DNA of 64,000 nt from Xanthomonas hyacinthi (GCF_009769165.1 NZ_CP043476.1:2301001-2365000); one strand, 5' to 3'. Shown: positions 46,359 to 57,880, counted from the stretch's first letter. Numbers and translations: made by a program. Notes: a model not told the origin generated them from the sequence alone.

Positions 46359-47660
46359 GTGACAGCGAGGCAAGACGATCCATCGGCGCGGCTGCAGGCA
46401 CTGTGGCGTGGCGTCGAACAGGGGGCATTCGCGCAGGTGCAGGCGGCCGCCATGGCCTGGCAGGCACAGGGCGACGCGCCGCCGGCATTGGACCTGCTGC
46501 TGGCGGCAGTGGCGCAGGAGGCGGGGCTGTGGACCCGTGCCACCGATCTGTATCGGGGCCTGGCGCAGCGGGAAGGGACGCTGCAGGCGCCGGCGCGGAT
46601 GGGCTGGGCGGCGGCGTTGTCGGCACAAGGCGATGCCGAAGGCGCCGAAGGCGTGCTGCAAGAGCTGCTGCAGCGCCAACCCGACCACTACATCGCCCAC
46701 CTGCGGCTGGGCGAACTGCGCGCGGCGCGCGGCGTCGGATATGAGGCGTTGGGCAGCTACTACGCCGCCATCGTGCATGCCCAGCGCCAGGGCCGCTGGC
46801 TGAGCGAGGACAGCACCGCGCCGGCATTGCGCGAACGGGTGGGCAAGGCCATGGCCGCGGTCGATGGCGGCCGCCGCGATCTGTTCCTCGGCCTGCTGCA
46901 GCCGTTGCGCCGCGACTACGGCGCCGATGCGCTGGATCGGGTCGAACGCGGCTTGCTGGCCTATCTGGGCCTGCTCCCGGCGCAGTACGCGAATCCGTTG
47001 CAGCGGCCGACCTTCTTCCATGTGCCCGACGTGCCGGCCGCCGCGTATCCGCCGCTGCAGTTGTTCCCCTGGTTGCAGGAGCTGGAACAGGCCACCGCGG
47101 CGATCCGCGCCGAGATGCTGGCCACGCGCGAGCACGCCGGCGCCTATGCGCCGTTTCTCGGCGCGCCCGTCGACCGGCTGCCACCGGGGTTGCTCGCCGG
47201 CGACCGTGGCAGCCCCGCGTGGGATGCGTATTTCTTCTACCGCCATGGGCAACGCGACGTTGCGCATGCGCAGCAGTGCGCGGACACCGCGGCCGCACTG
47301 GAGCGCACGCCGCTGGTGCGCATTCGTGCGCACGCGCCGGAGATCTGTTTCTCGGTGCTGGCGCCGGGCACCCACATCCTGCCGCACCGTGGCGTCACCA
47401 ACACCCGCCTGACCGTGCACCTGCCGCTGCTGGTGCACGGCGATTGCGCCTTGCGCGCCGGCGGCCAGCTGCACGCCTGGCAGGAGGGCCGGGCGATGGT
47501 GTTCGACGATACCTTCGAGCACGAGGCCTGGAACCGCAGCGATCGCCCCCGCGTGATCCTGCTGATGGACACCTGGAACCCGCACCTGCAGCCGGTCGAG
47601 CGCGAGGCGGTGACGCGCCTGGTCGAAGGCATCGGTGATTTCAATGCGCAGGTGGCATAG
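46359..47660 (+). CDS. TPR-linked aspartyl/asparaginyl beta-hydroxylase family protein
   Basis: 433 residues starting at GTG 46359 with GAGGGG 6 nt before it. Residues ~1-150 are helical TPR-like repeats (ALDLLLAAVAQEAGLWTRAT). The C-terminal ~180 residues fit the Asp_Arg_Hydrox cupin: FSVLAPGTHILPHRGVTNTR (first iron His, PHRG) and AMVFDDTFEHEAWNRSDRPR (second His, FEHEAWN), with Arg for 2-oxoglutarate in PRVILLMD. Such enzymes hydroxylate Asp/Asn side chains or lipid chains (LpxO-like). It follows the TonB receptor by ~100 bp and lies in one transcriptional direction with it. Confidence 0.83.
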   Translation: MTARQDDPSARLQALWRGVEQGAFAQVQAAAMAWQAQGDAPPALDLLLAAVAQEAGLWTRATDLYRGLAQREGTLQAPARMGWAAALSAQGDAEGAEGVLQELLQRQPDHYIAHLRLGELRAARGVGYEALGSYYAAIVHAQRQGRWLSEDSTAPALRERVGKAMAAVDGGRRDLFLGLLQPLRRDYGADALDRVERGLLAYLGLLPAQYANPLQRPTFFHVPDVPAAAYPPLQLFPWLQELEQATAAIRAEMLATREHAGAYAPFLGAPVDRLPPGLLAGDRGSPAWDAYFFYRHGQRDVAHAQQCADTAAALERTPLVRIRAHAPEICFSVLAPGTHILPHRGVTNTRLTVHLPLLVHGDCALRAGGQLHAWQEGRAMVFDDTFEHEAWNRSDRPRVILLMDTWNPHLQPVEREAVTRLVEGIGDFNAQVA

Positions 47661-47706
47661 TGAGCCGCAACCGACAGCGCAGCCCGAGACACAGGAACCG
47701 ACACTC

Positions 47707-48303
47707 GTGAAGCATGCCGATCTTCGCCATTACGTCCGTGTCTACGATGCGGCGCTGGAGGCCGGCTTCTGCGGCCAGCTGATCGCGCAGTTCGAGCGCG
47801 CGTCGGCGCAGCACAGCCACAACGGCGCCGGCGCGCGCGCCGGCCTGGACGACAGCGCCTGGACCGAGCTCAATGTCACCCGTTCGGCCGATCCGGCCTT
47901 CCAGGGGTTCTTCATCGAACAGGTGCGCGCGGCGCTGGCGCGCTACAACGCCGATCTGGGCCTGTCCGCGCCGGTGCCGTGGCGCCCGCGCCTGGCCGAC
48001 CTGCGCATCAAGCGCTATCGCGCGAGCGCCGGCGAGCGCTTCCAGCCGCATTTCGACGCCTGCGACGAGGAGACCGGCCGCTACCTGGTGCTGCTGTGGT
48101 ATCTCAACGACGTGGCCGAGGGCGGACAGACCCGCTTCGTCGACCTGGACCTGGAGGTCGCGCCGCGCAGCGGGCGCCTGCTGATGTTCCCGCCGTACTG
48201 GATGTACATGCACGCCGGCCTGCCGCCGCGCAGCGGCGACAAGTACATCCTCTCCACCTACCTGGAATTCACCGCCAAGCCGTCCCCGCCGCCGCACGGC
48301 TGA
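47707..48303 (+). CDS. 2-oxoglutarate/Fe(II)-dependent oxygenase (prolyl-4-hydroxylase-like)
   Basis: 198 residues if started at GTG 47707; ATG 47647 would add 20 and is the main alternative. The jelly-roll core shows DLRIKRYRASAGERFQPHFD with HFD as the HxD iron pair. YLVLLWYLNDVAEGGQTRFV follows, then LLMFPPYWMYMHAGLPPRSG with the distal His and a basic residue after it, and a final KYILSTYLEF strand. This matches small P4H-like hydroxylases. It is the last gene of the sulfotransferase-receptor-hydroxylase cluster. Confidence 0.83.
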   Translation: MKHADLRHYVRVYDAALEAGFCGQLIAQFERASAQHSHNGAGARAGLDDSAWTELNVTRSADPAFQGFFIEQVRAALARYNADLGLSAPVPWRPRLADLRIKRYRASAGERFQPHFDACDEETGRYLVLLWYLNDVAEGGQTRFVDLDLEVAPRSGRLLMFPPYWMYMHAGLPPRSGDKYILSTYLEFTAKPSPPPHG

Positions 48304-48344
48304 GACGGCCGATTCGCGACCGGGCAGCGAAGCCATCCGCCGTT

Positions 48345-48377
48345 GCGACTCCCCAATCCCGACTCCCCAATCCCCGC
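48345..48377. repeat. Short CCCCAATCCCGACT repeat
   Basis: GACTCCCCAATCCCGACTCC and continuation between convergent genes. It belongs to the same dispersed family as 49930-50062. Confidence 0.55.
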
Positions 48378-48378
48378 C

Positions 48379-48945
48379 TCAATGCAGATGCTGGTACAAA
48401 ATGGCGCTGCCGATCGCGATCAGCAGCGCGCCGCCGACGATCTCCGCACGCTTGCCGGCCAGGGTGCCGAGCACGCGGCCGAGCATGATGCCCAGGGTCA
48501 CCATGCTCAGCGTGCACAGGCCGATGACCACGGCGACCTCGGCGATGTTCACGTCGAGGAAGGCCAGGCCGACGCCGACCGCCATTGCGTCGATGCTGGT
48601 GGCCAGGCCGGTCGCGGCCAGGTTCCAGAAGCCGTGGCGCCTGGGCGCTTCGGCGGCGTCCTCCGGCGCCTCGGGCTTGAGTCCGGCGACGATCATGTGC
48701 ACGCCGAGCGCGCCGAGCAGGCCGAACGCGATCCAGTGGTCGAACGCGGCCACGTGCTTGTAGGCGGCCTGGCCCAGCAGCCAGCCCAGCACGGGGGTGA
48801 GCGCCTCGATGCCGCCGAAGATCAGCCCGGCGCGCAGCGCATCGCGGATGCGCGGGCGGCACATGGCCGCGCCCTTGCCGACCGCGGCGGCGAAGGCATC
48901 GGCGGACATGGCGATGCCGAGCAACAGAATCGAAAGAAACGACAT
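48379..48945 (-). CDS. mntP: Manganese efflux pump MntP
   Basis: 188 residues from ATG 48945. Six membrane segments in two homologous halves: [20 protein letters not shown] with the conserved SADAFA motif, and [20 protein letters not shown] with SIDAMAVG. A cytoplasmic loop between them is rich in Glu ([14 protein letters not shown]). It exports Mn(II) from the cytoplasm. Length is that of the family. A yybP-ykoY-type riboswitch precedes it on the same strand, so expression should rise with manganese. Confidence 0.94.
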   Translation of the reverse strand: MSFLSILLLGIAMSADAFAAAVGKGAAMCRPRIRDALRAGLIFGGIEALTPVLGWLLGQAAYKHVAAFDHWIAFGLLGALGVHMIVAGLKPEAPEDAAEAPRRHGFWNLAATGLATSIDAMAVGVGLAFLDVNIAEVAVVIGLCTLSMVTLGIMLGRVLGTLAGKRAEIVGGALLIAIGSAILYQHLH

Positions 48946-49007
48946 GCGGGAACCGCGCCGGGGCAGGAGACGACGGCGCGCGCGCGCCCGGCTTTCGCCA
49001 CGCAAGC

Positions 49008-49122
49008 TCGCCGCTGGTCTCGCCAACCGAGATGGCTGCCCGCACCACGGCGCAACGGCCGAGTGTGTTGATGCGGGCGCTGTCCGGACACGCCGGACAG
49101 CAGGCTACTCCCCAAGGATGCG
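49008..49122 (-). promoter_or_regulatory. yybP-ykoY manganese riboswitch upstream of mntP
   Basis: Read on the minus strand, the 5' signature TTGGGGAGTAGCCTGC (at ~49116-49101) and the second conserved loop TTGGCGAGACCAGC (~49025-49012) bracket a GC-rich multi-stem region. These two internal loops form the Mn-binding pocket in known members. About 60 nt separate it from the mntP start. Both motifs were read directly; folding was not computed. Confidence 0.85.
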
Positions 49123-49258
49123 CAGTCTAACAGCGGCGAATGCCGGCGAATACGCTGCGAACGCACGCGAACCTGCAGCTTTTTTTCTTAGCAGCGGCTA
49201 TAGACGACTGCATCAGCGGTGCGCTCGCGGCGGCCGGGCCACTCGCGGCGCGCGCCGC

Positions 49259-49924
49259 TCAATCCTCTTCCAGCGGCAGCACGATGGCGTCGCTGTCGAT
49301 GGCCAGCTTGCCGGCCATCAGCACCGCCTGGGTGCGGTTGGTGACGCCGAGCTTGCGCAGGATCGCGGTGACGTGCGCCTTGATGGTGGCTTCGGACACG
49401 CCCAGGTCGTAGGCGATCTGCTTGTTGAGACGGCCGGCGCCGAGCATCTGCAGCACGCGGAACTGCTGCGGGGTCAGTTCGCGCAGGCGCTGGCCGACCT
49501 CGCGTTCGGCGCGGTCGGTGGGCGGCACGGTGTGCGCTTCCGGCGGCGCCCAGCGCTCGCCGTCCAGCACCGTGCTCAGGGCCAGGCCGATGGTGTCCGA
49601 ATCGGCCGACTTGGGAATGAAGCCGAACGCACCGTGGTCCAGCGCGCGGCGCATCACCGTCGGTTCCTCGCGCGCGGACACCACCACCACCGGCAGCTGC
49701 GGATGCAGCGCGCGCATGTGCACCAGCGCGCTGAAGCCCTGCGCGCCGGGCATGTTGAGGTCCATCAGCAACAGGTCGGCATCGGCGTGATGGTCGGCCA
49801 GCGCGTACAGCGCCTCCACGCTGTCGGCCTCGAACAGCTGCACCCCCGGCATCACCCGCTGCACCGCCCCGCGCAGCGCCTCGCGGAACAGGGGATGGTC
49901 GTCGGCGATCAGCAGGGTGGGCAT
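49259..49924 (-). CDS. crbR: LuxR/NarL-family response regulator (CrbR type)
   Basis: 221 residues from ATG 49924. The N-terminal receiver has TLLIADDHPLFREALRGAVQ (acidic pair), phospho-acceptor Asp in LLLMDLNMPGAQGFSAL (~53) and PVVVVSAREEP. The C-terminal LuxR HTH is LRELTPQQFRVLQMLGAGRL, NKQIAYDLGVSEATIKAHVT, AILRKLGVTNRTQAV. It lies directly downstream of acs on the same strand and is the likely partner of the SSS-hybrid kinase at 37.8 kb. Confidence 0.88.
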   Translation of the reverse strand: MPTLLIADDHPLFREALRGAVQRVMPGVQLFEADSVEALYALADHHADADLLLMDLNMPGAQGFSALVHMRALHPQLPVVVVSAREEPTVMRRALDHGAFGFIPKSADSDTIGLALSTVLDGERWAPPEAHTVPPTDRAEREVGQRLRELTPQQFRVLQMLGAGRLNKQIAYDLGVSEATIKAHVTAILRKLGVTNRTQAVLMAGKLAIDSDAIVLPLEED

Positions 49925-49929
49925 TTGGA

Positions 49930-50062
49930 AGGCCGGGAATGGGGAATCGGGAATGGGGAATGGCAACGGCAAAAGCGGGATTTCGGGCGCCTAAGATGAT
50001 GAAGCGATCGGGGAACGGCTTTTCCCATTCCCCATTCTCGATTCCCCATTCCCGAACGAACG
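49930..50062. repeat. Inverted GGGAATGGGGAATC repeat cluster
   Basis: Direct copies GGGAATGGGGAATCGGGAAT near 49935 face inverted copies CCCATTCCCCATTCTCGATT near 50024. The cluster sits between acs and crbR. It can form a large stem-loop and may act as a terminator or mRNA-processing site between the two genes. Confidence 0.7.
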
Positions 50063-50071
50063 ACTAGCGCG

Positions 50072-52015
<1,944 letters not shown>

Positions 52016-52231
52016 GGTGCCCTCTGCAATGAACGGGGCGCCGCATGCGGCGGCGCGTCACCGCGCAGTTTGCCGCATTCACCGGTAAGCGCGCACGCGC
52101 CGGGCTTTAGACGATGGTCGTAAACGCCGTGCCCGTTCGACTAATGGCCAATAGGCGCGAGCGGCCGCGGCGCGCACCCTGCATCCAGCCGTGCCTGCGC
52201 GCGGCGGACATCCATTATTCGGGAGGGAGTA

Positions 52232-53638
52232 ATGAGCAAGCGCATCGCATCCTTGGCACGGCGCCCGTTGGCCGCCGCGCTGTTCGTGGCGCTGATCGCG
52301 CCCGGCGCGGCCTTCGCCCAGAGTGGCAGGACCCCGTCGGCGCGCGAGCAGGCGCTGGAGGCCCGCGTGGCCGAGCTGGAGCGGCAGGTGCAGCTGCTGC
52401 TGTCCTCGCAGCAACAGCAGCAGGGCCAGATCGCGCAGACCCAGACCGAGGTGGCCGCGGTCAAGTCCAGCCAGACCGCGCAACCGGCGCTGCCGGCCGG
52501 CAAGGCGCCGATCCAGGTGACCACGATCACCCCCGGCGCCGCGCCCGGCACCACGTTCAAGGTCGGCGGCTTCATCAAGGCCGATTTCCTGGCCACCCGC
52601 ACCGGCGACGGCCAGCTCGCCGACGACGCCACCGGGCGCGCGCTGTACCTGCCCGGGCAGACCCCGGTCGGCGGCGGCAAGTCCGGTACCGACTCCAACG
52701 CGCACGCCAAGTTCTCGCGCATCAACTTCGGCGTGGACAGCGTCAGCGACGCCGGCAACAAGGCCGGCGCGCTGGTGGAACTGGACTTCTTCGGCAGCGC
52801 GCTGGGCAACCAGACCGCCACCAACACCTACGGCGCCACCTTGCGCCATGCCTACATGTACTGGAACCACTGGCTGGCCGGCCAGACCTGGTCCAACTTC
52901 ATGGACCCGGCGGCGCTGCCGGAAGCGGCCGACTTCATCGGCCCCACCGACGGCGTGATCTTCGTGCGCCAGGCGCAGCTGCGCTACACCAACGGCGGTT
53001 TCAGCATCGCCCTGGAGAACCCGGAGACCACCGTCTACAACCGCAGCGCGACCGGCGTCGTCACCAGCGCCAGCTCCGACCGCGGCGCGCTGCCGGACCT
53101 GACCGTGCGCTACGGCTGGAAGGGCGACTGGGGCAGCTTCGGCATCGGCGGCCTGCTCGGCCAGCAGAAGGTGGACAACCGCGCCACCGGCGCCGACGCC
53201 AGCAAGGTCTCCGGCGGCCTGACCCTGGGCGGCAAGTGGGTGGCCGGGGACAGCGACAGCCTGTTCTACCAGCTCAGCGGCGGCGAAGGCATCGGCCGCT
53301 ACGTCGGCCTGGGCATCGCCCAGAACGCGGTCTACGACGCGGCCGACCGCGACCTGGACACGGTCGGCGTGGTCGCCGGCTACATCGGCTGGCGCCATGC
53401 GTTCTCGCCCAAGCTGCGCACCAACCTGATCTACGCGCGCAGCGACTACGACAACGACACCGCGCTGACCGGGCTGGGTGTGACCAAGAGCGTGCAGAGC
53501 ATCCGCGGCAACATCTTCTATACGCCGATGCCCAAGGTCGATGTCGGCGCCGAGCTGATGTATGGCAAGCGCGAGATCGAAAGCGGCGCCAAGGGCGACA
53601 TCACCCGCCTGCAGTTCACCACCAAGTACAGCTTCTGA
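52232..53638 (+). CDS. DcaP-family outer-membrane porin
   Basis: 468 residues with GGGAGG before ATG. Signal peptide ~1-30 (PLAAALFVALIAPGAAFAQS). Residues ~38-85 form a Gln-rich coiled coil (ALEARVAELERQVQLLLSSQ), the trimer stalk of DcaP-like porins. The barrel follows (FKVGGFIKADFLATRTGDGQ, HAYMYWNHWLAGQTWSNFMD, DLTVRYGWKGDWGSFGIGGL) and ends in the aromatic strand LQFTTKYSF. DcaP-type porins pass small anionic organic acids, which fits the acs and MHS neighbours. Confidence 0.88.
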   Translation: MSKRIASLARRPLAAALFVALIAPGAAFAQSGRTPSAREQALEARVAELERQVQLLLSSQQQQQGQIAQTQTEVAAVKSSQTAQPALPAGKAPIQVTTITPGAAPGTTFKVGGFIKADFLATRTGDGQLADDATGRALYLPGQTPVGGGKSGTDSNAHAKFSRINFGVDSVSDAGNKAGALVELDFFGSALGNQTATNTYGATLRHAYMYWNHWLAGQTWSNFMDPAALPEAADFIGPTDGVIFVRQAQLRYTNGGFSIALENPETTVYNRSATGVVTSASSDRGALPDLTVRYGWKGDWGSFGIGGLLGQQKVDNRATGADASKVSGGLTLGGKWVAGDSDSLFYQLSGGEGIGRYVGLGIAQNAVYDAADRDLDTVGVVAGYIGWRHAFSPKLRTNLIYARSDYDNDTALTGLGVTKSVQSIRGNIFYTPMPKVDVGAELMYGKREIESGAKGDITRLQFTTKYSF

Positions 53639-53772
53639 GGCCGCGGCCGGCGCGGCGCCCTGGGAGGGCGCGCCGCGCCGCCGCGGACTCGCCCCGCACA
53701 CGCGACGGATCGCGCCACCCGACCATTCTGACCGCCACCGCCACGCCACCCGCTTCGGAGGGGAAGCTTCCT

Positions 53773-55431
53773 ATGTCCAGCACCGCCATCAACCCGTCGG
53801 GCAAGGCCCTGACCCAAGGCCACAAGAAGGTGATCTTCGCCTCCAGCCTTGGCACCGTCTTCGAGTGGTACGACTTCTACCTGTACGGCTCACTCGCCGC
53901 GATCATCGCCAAGCAGTTCTTCAGCGGGGTCAACGAGACCACCGGCTTCATCTTCGCGCTGCTGGCCTTCGCCGCCGGCTTCGCGGTGCGCCCGTTCGGC
54001 GCCGCGTTCTTCGGCAGCCTGGGCGACCGTATCGGCCGCAAATACACCTTCCTGATCACCATCGTGCTGATGGGCCTGTCCACCTTCATCGTCGGCATCC
54101 TGCCCAACTACGCCAGCATCGGCATGGCCGCACCGATCATCCTGATCGTGCTGCGGCTGGTGCAGGGCCTGGCGCTGGGCGGCGAATACGGTGGCGCGGC
54201 GACCTACGTGGCCGAGCACGCGCCACCGGGCAAGCGCGGCCTGTACACCAGCTTCATCCAGACCACCGCCACGCTGGGCCTGTTCCTGTCGCTGCTGGTG
54301 ATCCTGGGCACGCGCGTGACCCTGGGCACCGAGGTGTTCGAAGACTGGGGCTGGCGCGTTCCGTTCATGGTCTCGATCGTGCTGCTCGGCGTGTCGGTAT
54401 GGATCCGCATGCAGCTGAGCGAGTCGCCGCTGTTCCAGCAGATGAAGTCCGAGGGCAAGGGTTCCAGACAGCCGTTCCGCGACAGCCTCAAGGACGGCAA
54501 TTTCAGACTGATGCTGCTGGTGCTGCTCGGTGCCACTGCCGGCCAGGCGGTGGTCTGGTACGGCGGCCAGTTCTATTCGCTGTTCTTCCTGACCCAGACC
54601 CTCAAGGTCGACGGCACCACCGCCAATCTGCTGATCGCCGCGGCGCTGGCGCTGGCCACGCCGTTCTTCGTGATCTTCGGCTGGCTGTCGGACAAGATCG
54701 GGCGCAAGAAGATCATCCTCGCCGGCTGTCTGCTGGCGGCGCTCAGCTACTTCCCGATCTTCAAGGGCCTCACCCACTTCGCCAACCCGGCGGTGGAAGA
54801 GGCGCGCAGCAAGTCGCCGGCGCAGGTGCTCGCCGATCCGGCCACCTGCAGCTTCCAGTTCGATCCGGTGGGCGTGCGCAAGTTCACCAGCTCCTGCGAC
54901 GTGGCCACCGCCGCGCTGACCAAGGCCGGCGTGCCGTACGCAGTGCAGCCGGCCGCGCCGGGTTCGCTGGCGCAGGTGCGCATCGGCGGCAGCCAGGTCG
55001 CTTCCTACGAGGCCGCCGGGCTGAGCAAGGCCGACGCCAAGCCCAAGGCCGATGCCTTCGGCAAGGAGCTCAAGGGCGCGCTGACCGCGGCCGGCTATCC
55101 AGAGAAGGCCGATACCGCGCGTATCAACATCCCGATGACGATCCTGCTGCTGTGGGTGCTGGTGCTGTACGTGACCATGGTTTACGGCCCGATCGCCGCG
55201 TTCCTGGTCGAGCTGTTCCCGACCCGCATCCGCTACACCTCGATGTCGCTGCCGTACCACATCGGCAACGGCTGGTTTGGCGGCTTCCTGCCGGCGATCT
55301 CCTTCGCCCTGGTGGCCGGTACCGGCAACATGTACTACGGCCTGTGGTATCCGATCGGCATCGCCTTGATGACCTTCGTCATCGGCCTGTTCTTCCTGCG
55401 CGAAACCAAGGACGTGGACATCACCAAGTAA
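53773..55431 (+). CDS. MHS-family major facilitator transporter
   Basis: 552 residues from ATG 53773 (GGAGGGG upstream). MFS/MHS marks: SSLGTVFEWYDFYLYGSLAA, GSLGDRIGRKYTFLITIVLM, RLVQGLALGGEYGGAATYVA, WLSDKIGRKKIILAG and VELFPTRIRYTSMSLPYHIG. Between segments 8 and 9 there is an ~115-residue non-membrane insert (~340-450, with Cys in PATCSFQFDPVG and TSSCDVATAA) that ordinary MHS proteins lack; variants with such inserts are known. It likely imports a carboxylate with protons. It follows the porin by ~135 bp. Confidence 0.88.
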   Translation: MSSTAINPSGKALTQGHKKVIFASSLGTVFEWYDFYLYGSLAAIIAKQFFSGVNETTGFIFALLAFAAGFAVRPFGAAFFGSLGDRIGRKYTFLITIVLMGLSTFIVGILPNYASIGMAAPIILIVLRLVQGLALGGEYGGAATYVAEHAPPGKRGLYTSFIQTTATLGLFLSLLVILGTRVTLGTEVFEDWGWRVPFMVSIVLLGVSVWIRMQLSESPLFQQMKSEGKGSRQPFRDSLKDGNFRLMLLVLLGATAGQAVVWYGGQFYSLFFLTQTLKVDGTTANLLIAAALALATPFFVIFGWLSDKIGRKKIILAGCLLAALSYFPIFKGLTHFANPAVEEARSKSPAQVLADPATCSFQFDPVGVRKFTSSCDVATAALTKAGVPYAVQPAAPGSLAQVRIGGSQVASYEAAGLSKADAKPKADAFGKELKGALTAAGYPEKADTARINIPMTILLLWVLVLYVTMVYGPIAAFLVELFPTRIRYTSMSLPYHIGNGWFGGFLPAISFALVAGTGNMYYGLWYPIGIALMTFVIGLFFLRETKDVDITK

Positions 55432-55578
55432 GAGGGTGCGCCCTTGCGCCGGGACGCCCGGCATGCGGCGCCGGCCTCGCGCCGGCGTCGCGTCTGCGCC
55501 GCGCGTTGCGCTGCGCGGGGCAGCGATCGGGCCGGCAGGCGATTACCATGCGCACCTGTGCCACACCCGGGCCGCCGC

Positions 55579-56262
55579 ATGCGCTACCGCTGGATCCTGT
55601 TCGACGCCGACGACACGCTGTTCCGGTTCGACGCCTATGCCGGCCTGCAGCGCATGTTCGCCGGCTACGGCGTGGCCTTCGCCGAGCAGGACTACGCCGA
55701 CTACAGCGCGCTCAATCGGCCGCTGTGGGTGCAGTACCAGCACGGCGCGATCACCGCGCTGCAGCTGCAGCAGCGCCGCTTCGGGCCTTGGGCGCAGCGC
55801 CTGCAGACCGCGCCGGAGACCTTGAACGCCGCGTTCCTGGCGGCGATGGCCGAACTGTGCGCGCCGCTGGACGGCGCGGTGGCGCTGCTCGATGCGCTGC
55901 GCGGGCGCGCGCGGCTGGGGCTGGTCAGCAACGGCTTCAGCGCGCTGCAGCAGGCGCGGCTGCAGCGCACCGGCCTGCACGACCGCTTCGAGGTCGTCGC
56001 CATTTCCGAGCAGGTCGGCGTGGCCAAGCCGCATCCGGGGATCTTCGACCACGCGCTGGCGCAGCTGGGCGATCCGCCGCGCGCGCAGGTGCTGATGGTC
56101 GGCGACAACCCGCACGCCGACATCGCCGGCGGCCTGGCCGCCGGCCTGCACACCTGCTGGATCAACGCGCACGGCCTGCCGGTGCCCGAGGGCATCGTGC
56201 CGCATTACGAAGTGGCGACCCTGGCGCAGCTGCAGGCGCTGCTGCTGGAAGAGACGGCGTAG
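55579..56262 (+). CDS. yjjG: HAD-family hydrolase, YjjG-type 5'-nucleotidase
   Basis: 227 residues from ATG 55579. HAD motifs: WILFDADDTLFRFDAYAGLQ (nucleophile Asp), LGLVSNGFSALQQARL (motif II Ser), Lys in GVAKPHPGIFDHAL (motif III) and VLMVGDNPHADIAGGLAAGL (motif IV). The FDADDTLF start and overall length fit the YjjG/pyrimidine nucleotidase group, which removes phosphate from nucleoside monophosphates, including abnormal ones. Confidence 0.85.
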   Translation: MRYRWILFDADDTLFRFDAYAGLQRMFAGYGVAFAEQDYADYSALNRPLWVQYQHGAITALQLQQRRFGPWAQRLQTAPETLNAAFLAAMAELCAPLDGAVALLDALRGRARLGLVSNGFSALQQARLQRTGLHDRFEVVAISEQVGVAKPHPGIFDHALAQLGDPPRAQVLMVGDNPHADIAGGLAAGLHTCWINAHGLPVPEGIVPHYEVATLAQLQALLLEETA

Positions 56263-56280
56263 CCGCGCGGCGACCTGGAG

Positions 56281-56315
56281 GCTATCGCGTCGGGGCTGAA
56301 GCCCCTCCCACAAAG
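56281..56315. repeat. Intergenic REP-like repeat
   Basis: GCGTCGGGGCTGAAGCCCCT followed by CCCACAAAGG, the inverse of the element near 31675. It lies just after yjjG. Confidence 0.55.
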
Positions 56316-56443
56316 GGCGGTGTCGCCGATAGAGAATCGGTGGGAGCCGCGCCAGCGGGGAGACTTGGCCATCAGTTGCGACCGCCACGGCCCGTCCTGC
56401 AGCGCCCGCATCGGGCCAGATGCCGGCATCGTATAGTGCGCGC

Positions 56444-57880
56444 ATGTCCATTTCCCACCCTGCTTCCAGCGTCGCCGACACGCCGCTTGCCGCATTGCCG
56501 GCCACCTTGCAGCGGCTGCGCGCGGCCTGGCAGGCGGCCAAGCCCGGACAGGCGCAACGCCGCGCCGACCTGCTGCGCCTGCGCGCGGCGCTGAAGCGGC
56601 GCCTGCCGGAGATGGCCGATGCCATCGCCGCCGATTTCGGCCATCGCTCGCGCCACGAATCGCTGCTCGCCGACGGCATGACCGTGCTCGGCGAAATCGA
56701 TCATCTTTTGCGCCACCTCAAGCGCTGGATGCGGCCGCAGCGCGTCGGCGCCGGCTGGCGGCTGTGGCCGGCGCGCGCGGAAGTGCGGCCGGTGCCGGTC
56801 GGCGTGGTCGGGGTGATCGCACCGTGGAACTACCCGGTCAACCTGGCGCTGATCCCGCTGGCCACCGCGATCGCCTCCGGCAACCATGTCTATCTGAAGC
56901 CGTCCGAACACACGCCGCGCAGCGCGCAGTTCCTGCACTCGCTGCTGGCGGAGGTGTTCCCGCCGCAGCGGGTGGCGGTGGCGCTGGGCGCGGCCGAGGT
57001 GGCCGCGGCCTTCGCCGCGCTGCCGCTGGACCACCTGGTGTTCACCGGCTCCACCGCGGTCGGGCGCAAGGTGATGGCCGCGGCGGCGCCGCACCTGACC
57101 CCGTTGACCCTGGAGCTGGGCGGCAAGTCGCCGGCCATCGTCTGCGCCGACTACCCGCTCGCGCAGGCCGCCGCGCGCCTGGCCACCGGCAAGTGGTTCA
57201 ACGCCGGGCAGACCTGCATCGCGCCGGACTACGTGCTGATCGATGCCGGCCGCGAAGCGGCGCTGGTGCAGGCGTTGCGCGCCCAGGTGCTGGCGCGCTA
57301 CGGCGACTTCGTACGGGCCGACGACTACACCCGCATCGTCAACGCGAGCCAGTACCGGCGCCTGCGCGGCTATCTGGACGACGCCCGCGCGCGCGGGCTG
57401 GAAGTCGTCGAACTGGCCAGCGTCGAACCCGAACGCGCCGAGCGCGAACGCCTGATCGTGCCGACCGTGGTGCTGCAGCCCGGCGACGACGCGCTGCTGA
57501 TGCAGGAGGAGATCTTCGGCCCGATCCTGCCGCTGCGCAGCTACCGCACGCTGGACGAGGCGATCGCGCTGGTCAACGGCCGCGACCGGCCGCTGGCGCT
57601 GTATCCCTTCAGCCACGACCGCGCGCAGGTGGAGGCGATCCTGCACGCCACCGTCGCCGGCGGCGTCACCGTCAACGACAGCCTGCTGCACTTCGCCGCC
57701 AATGCGCTGCCGTTCGGCGGCATCGGCCCCAGCGGCATGGGCGCCTACCACGGCCGCGCCGGCTTCGACGGCTTCAGCAAGGCGCTGCCGATCCTGTGGC
57801 AGTCGCGCTGGGCCGGCAGCGACTGGCTCAAGCCGCCGTACGCGAAGATCGCGCGCCTGATCGGCTTGCTGGTGCGCTGA
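56444..57880 (+). CDS. Coniferyl-aldehyde-type aldehyde dehydrogenase
   Basis: 478 residues from ATG 56444 (ATG 56420 possible). It oxidises an aldehyde with NAD(P)+. Motifs: VGVIAPWNYPVNLALIPLAT, LKPSEHTPRS, VFTGSTAVGRKVMAAAAPHL, catalytic Glu in TLELGGKSPAIVC and Cys in WFNAGQTCIAPDYVLIDAGR. It lacks the ~30-residue C-terminal extension of classic ALDHs, as in the coniferyl aldehyde dehydrogenase group. Codons from 57245 to 57842 are almost identical to a fragment at 60381, so the gene has exchanged sequence with a relative. The last 12 residues (YAKIARLIGLLVR) differ from that relative. Confidence 0.9.
   Translation: MSISHPASSVADTPLAALPATLQRLRAAWQAAKPGQAQRRADLLRLRAALKRRLPEMADAIAADFGHRSRHESLLADGMTVLGEIDHLLRHLKRWMRPQRVGAGWRLWPARAEVRPVPVGVVGVIAPWNYPVNLALIPLATAIASGNHVYLKPSEHTPRSAQFLHSLLAEVFPPQRVAVALGAAEVAAAFAALPLDHLVFTGSTAVGRKVMAAAAPHLTPLTLELGGKSPAIVCADYPLAQAAARLATGKWFNAGQTCIAPDYVLIDAGREAALVQALRAQVLARYGDFVRADDYTRIVNASQYRRLRGYLDDARARGLEVVELASVEPERAERERLIVPTVVLQPGDDALLMQEEIFGPILPLRSYRTLDEAIALVNGRDRPLALYPFSHDRAQVEAILHATVAGGVTVNDSLLHFAANALPFGGIGPSGMGAYHGRAGFDGFSKALPILWQSRWAGSDWLKPPYAKIARLIGLLVR
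57245..57842 (+). repeat. 598-bp direct duplication within ALDH, copy 1
   Basis: Matches 60381-60978 at a fixed offset of 3136 bp with only a handful of substitutions (for example GTCGTC versus GTCATC). It starts at GCCGGCCGCGAAGCGG and ends at AAGCCGCCGTAC. Confidence 0.93.
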
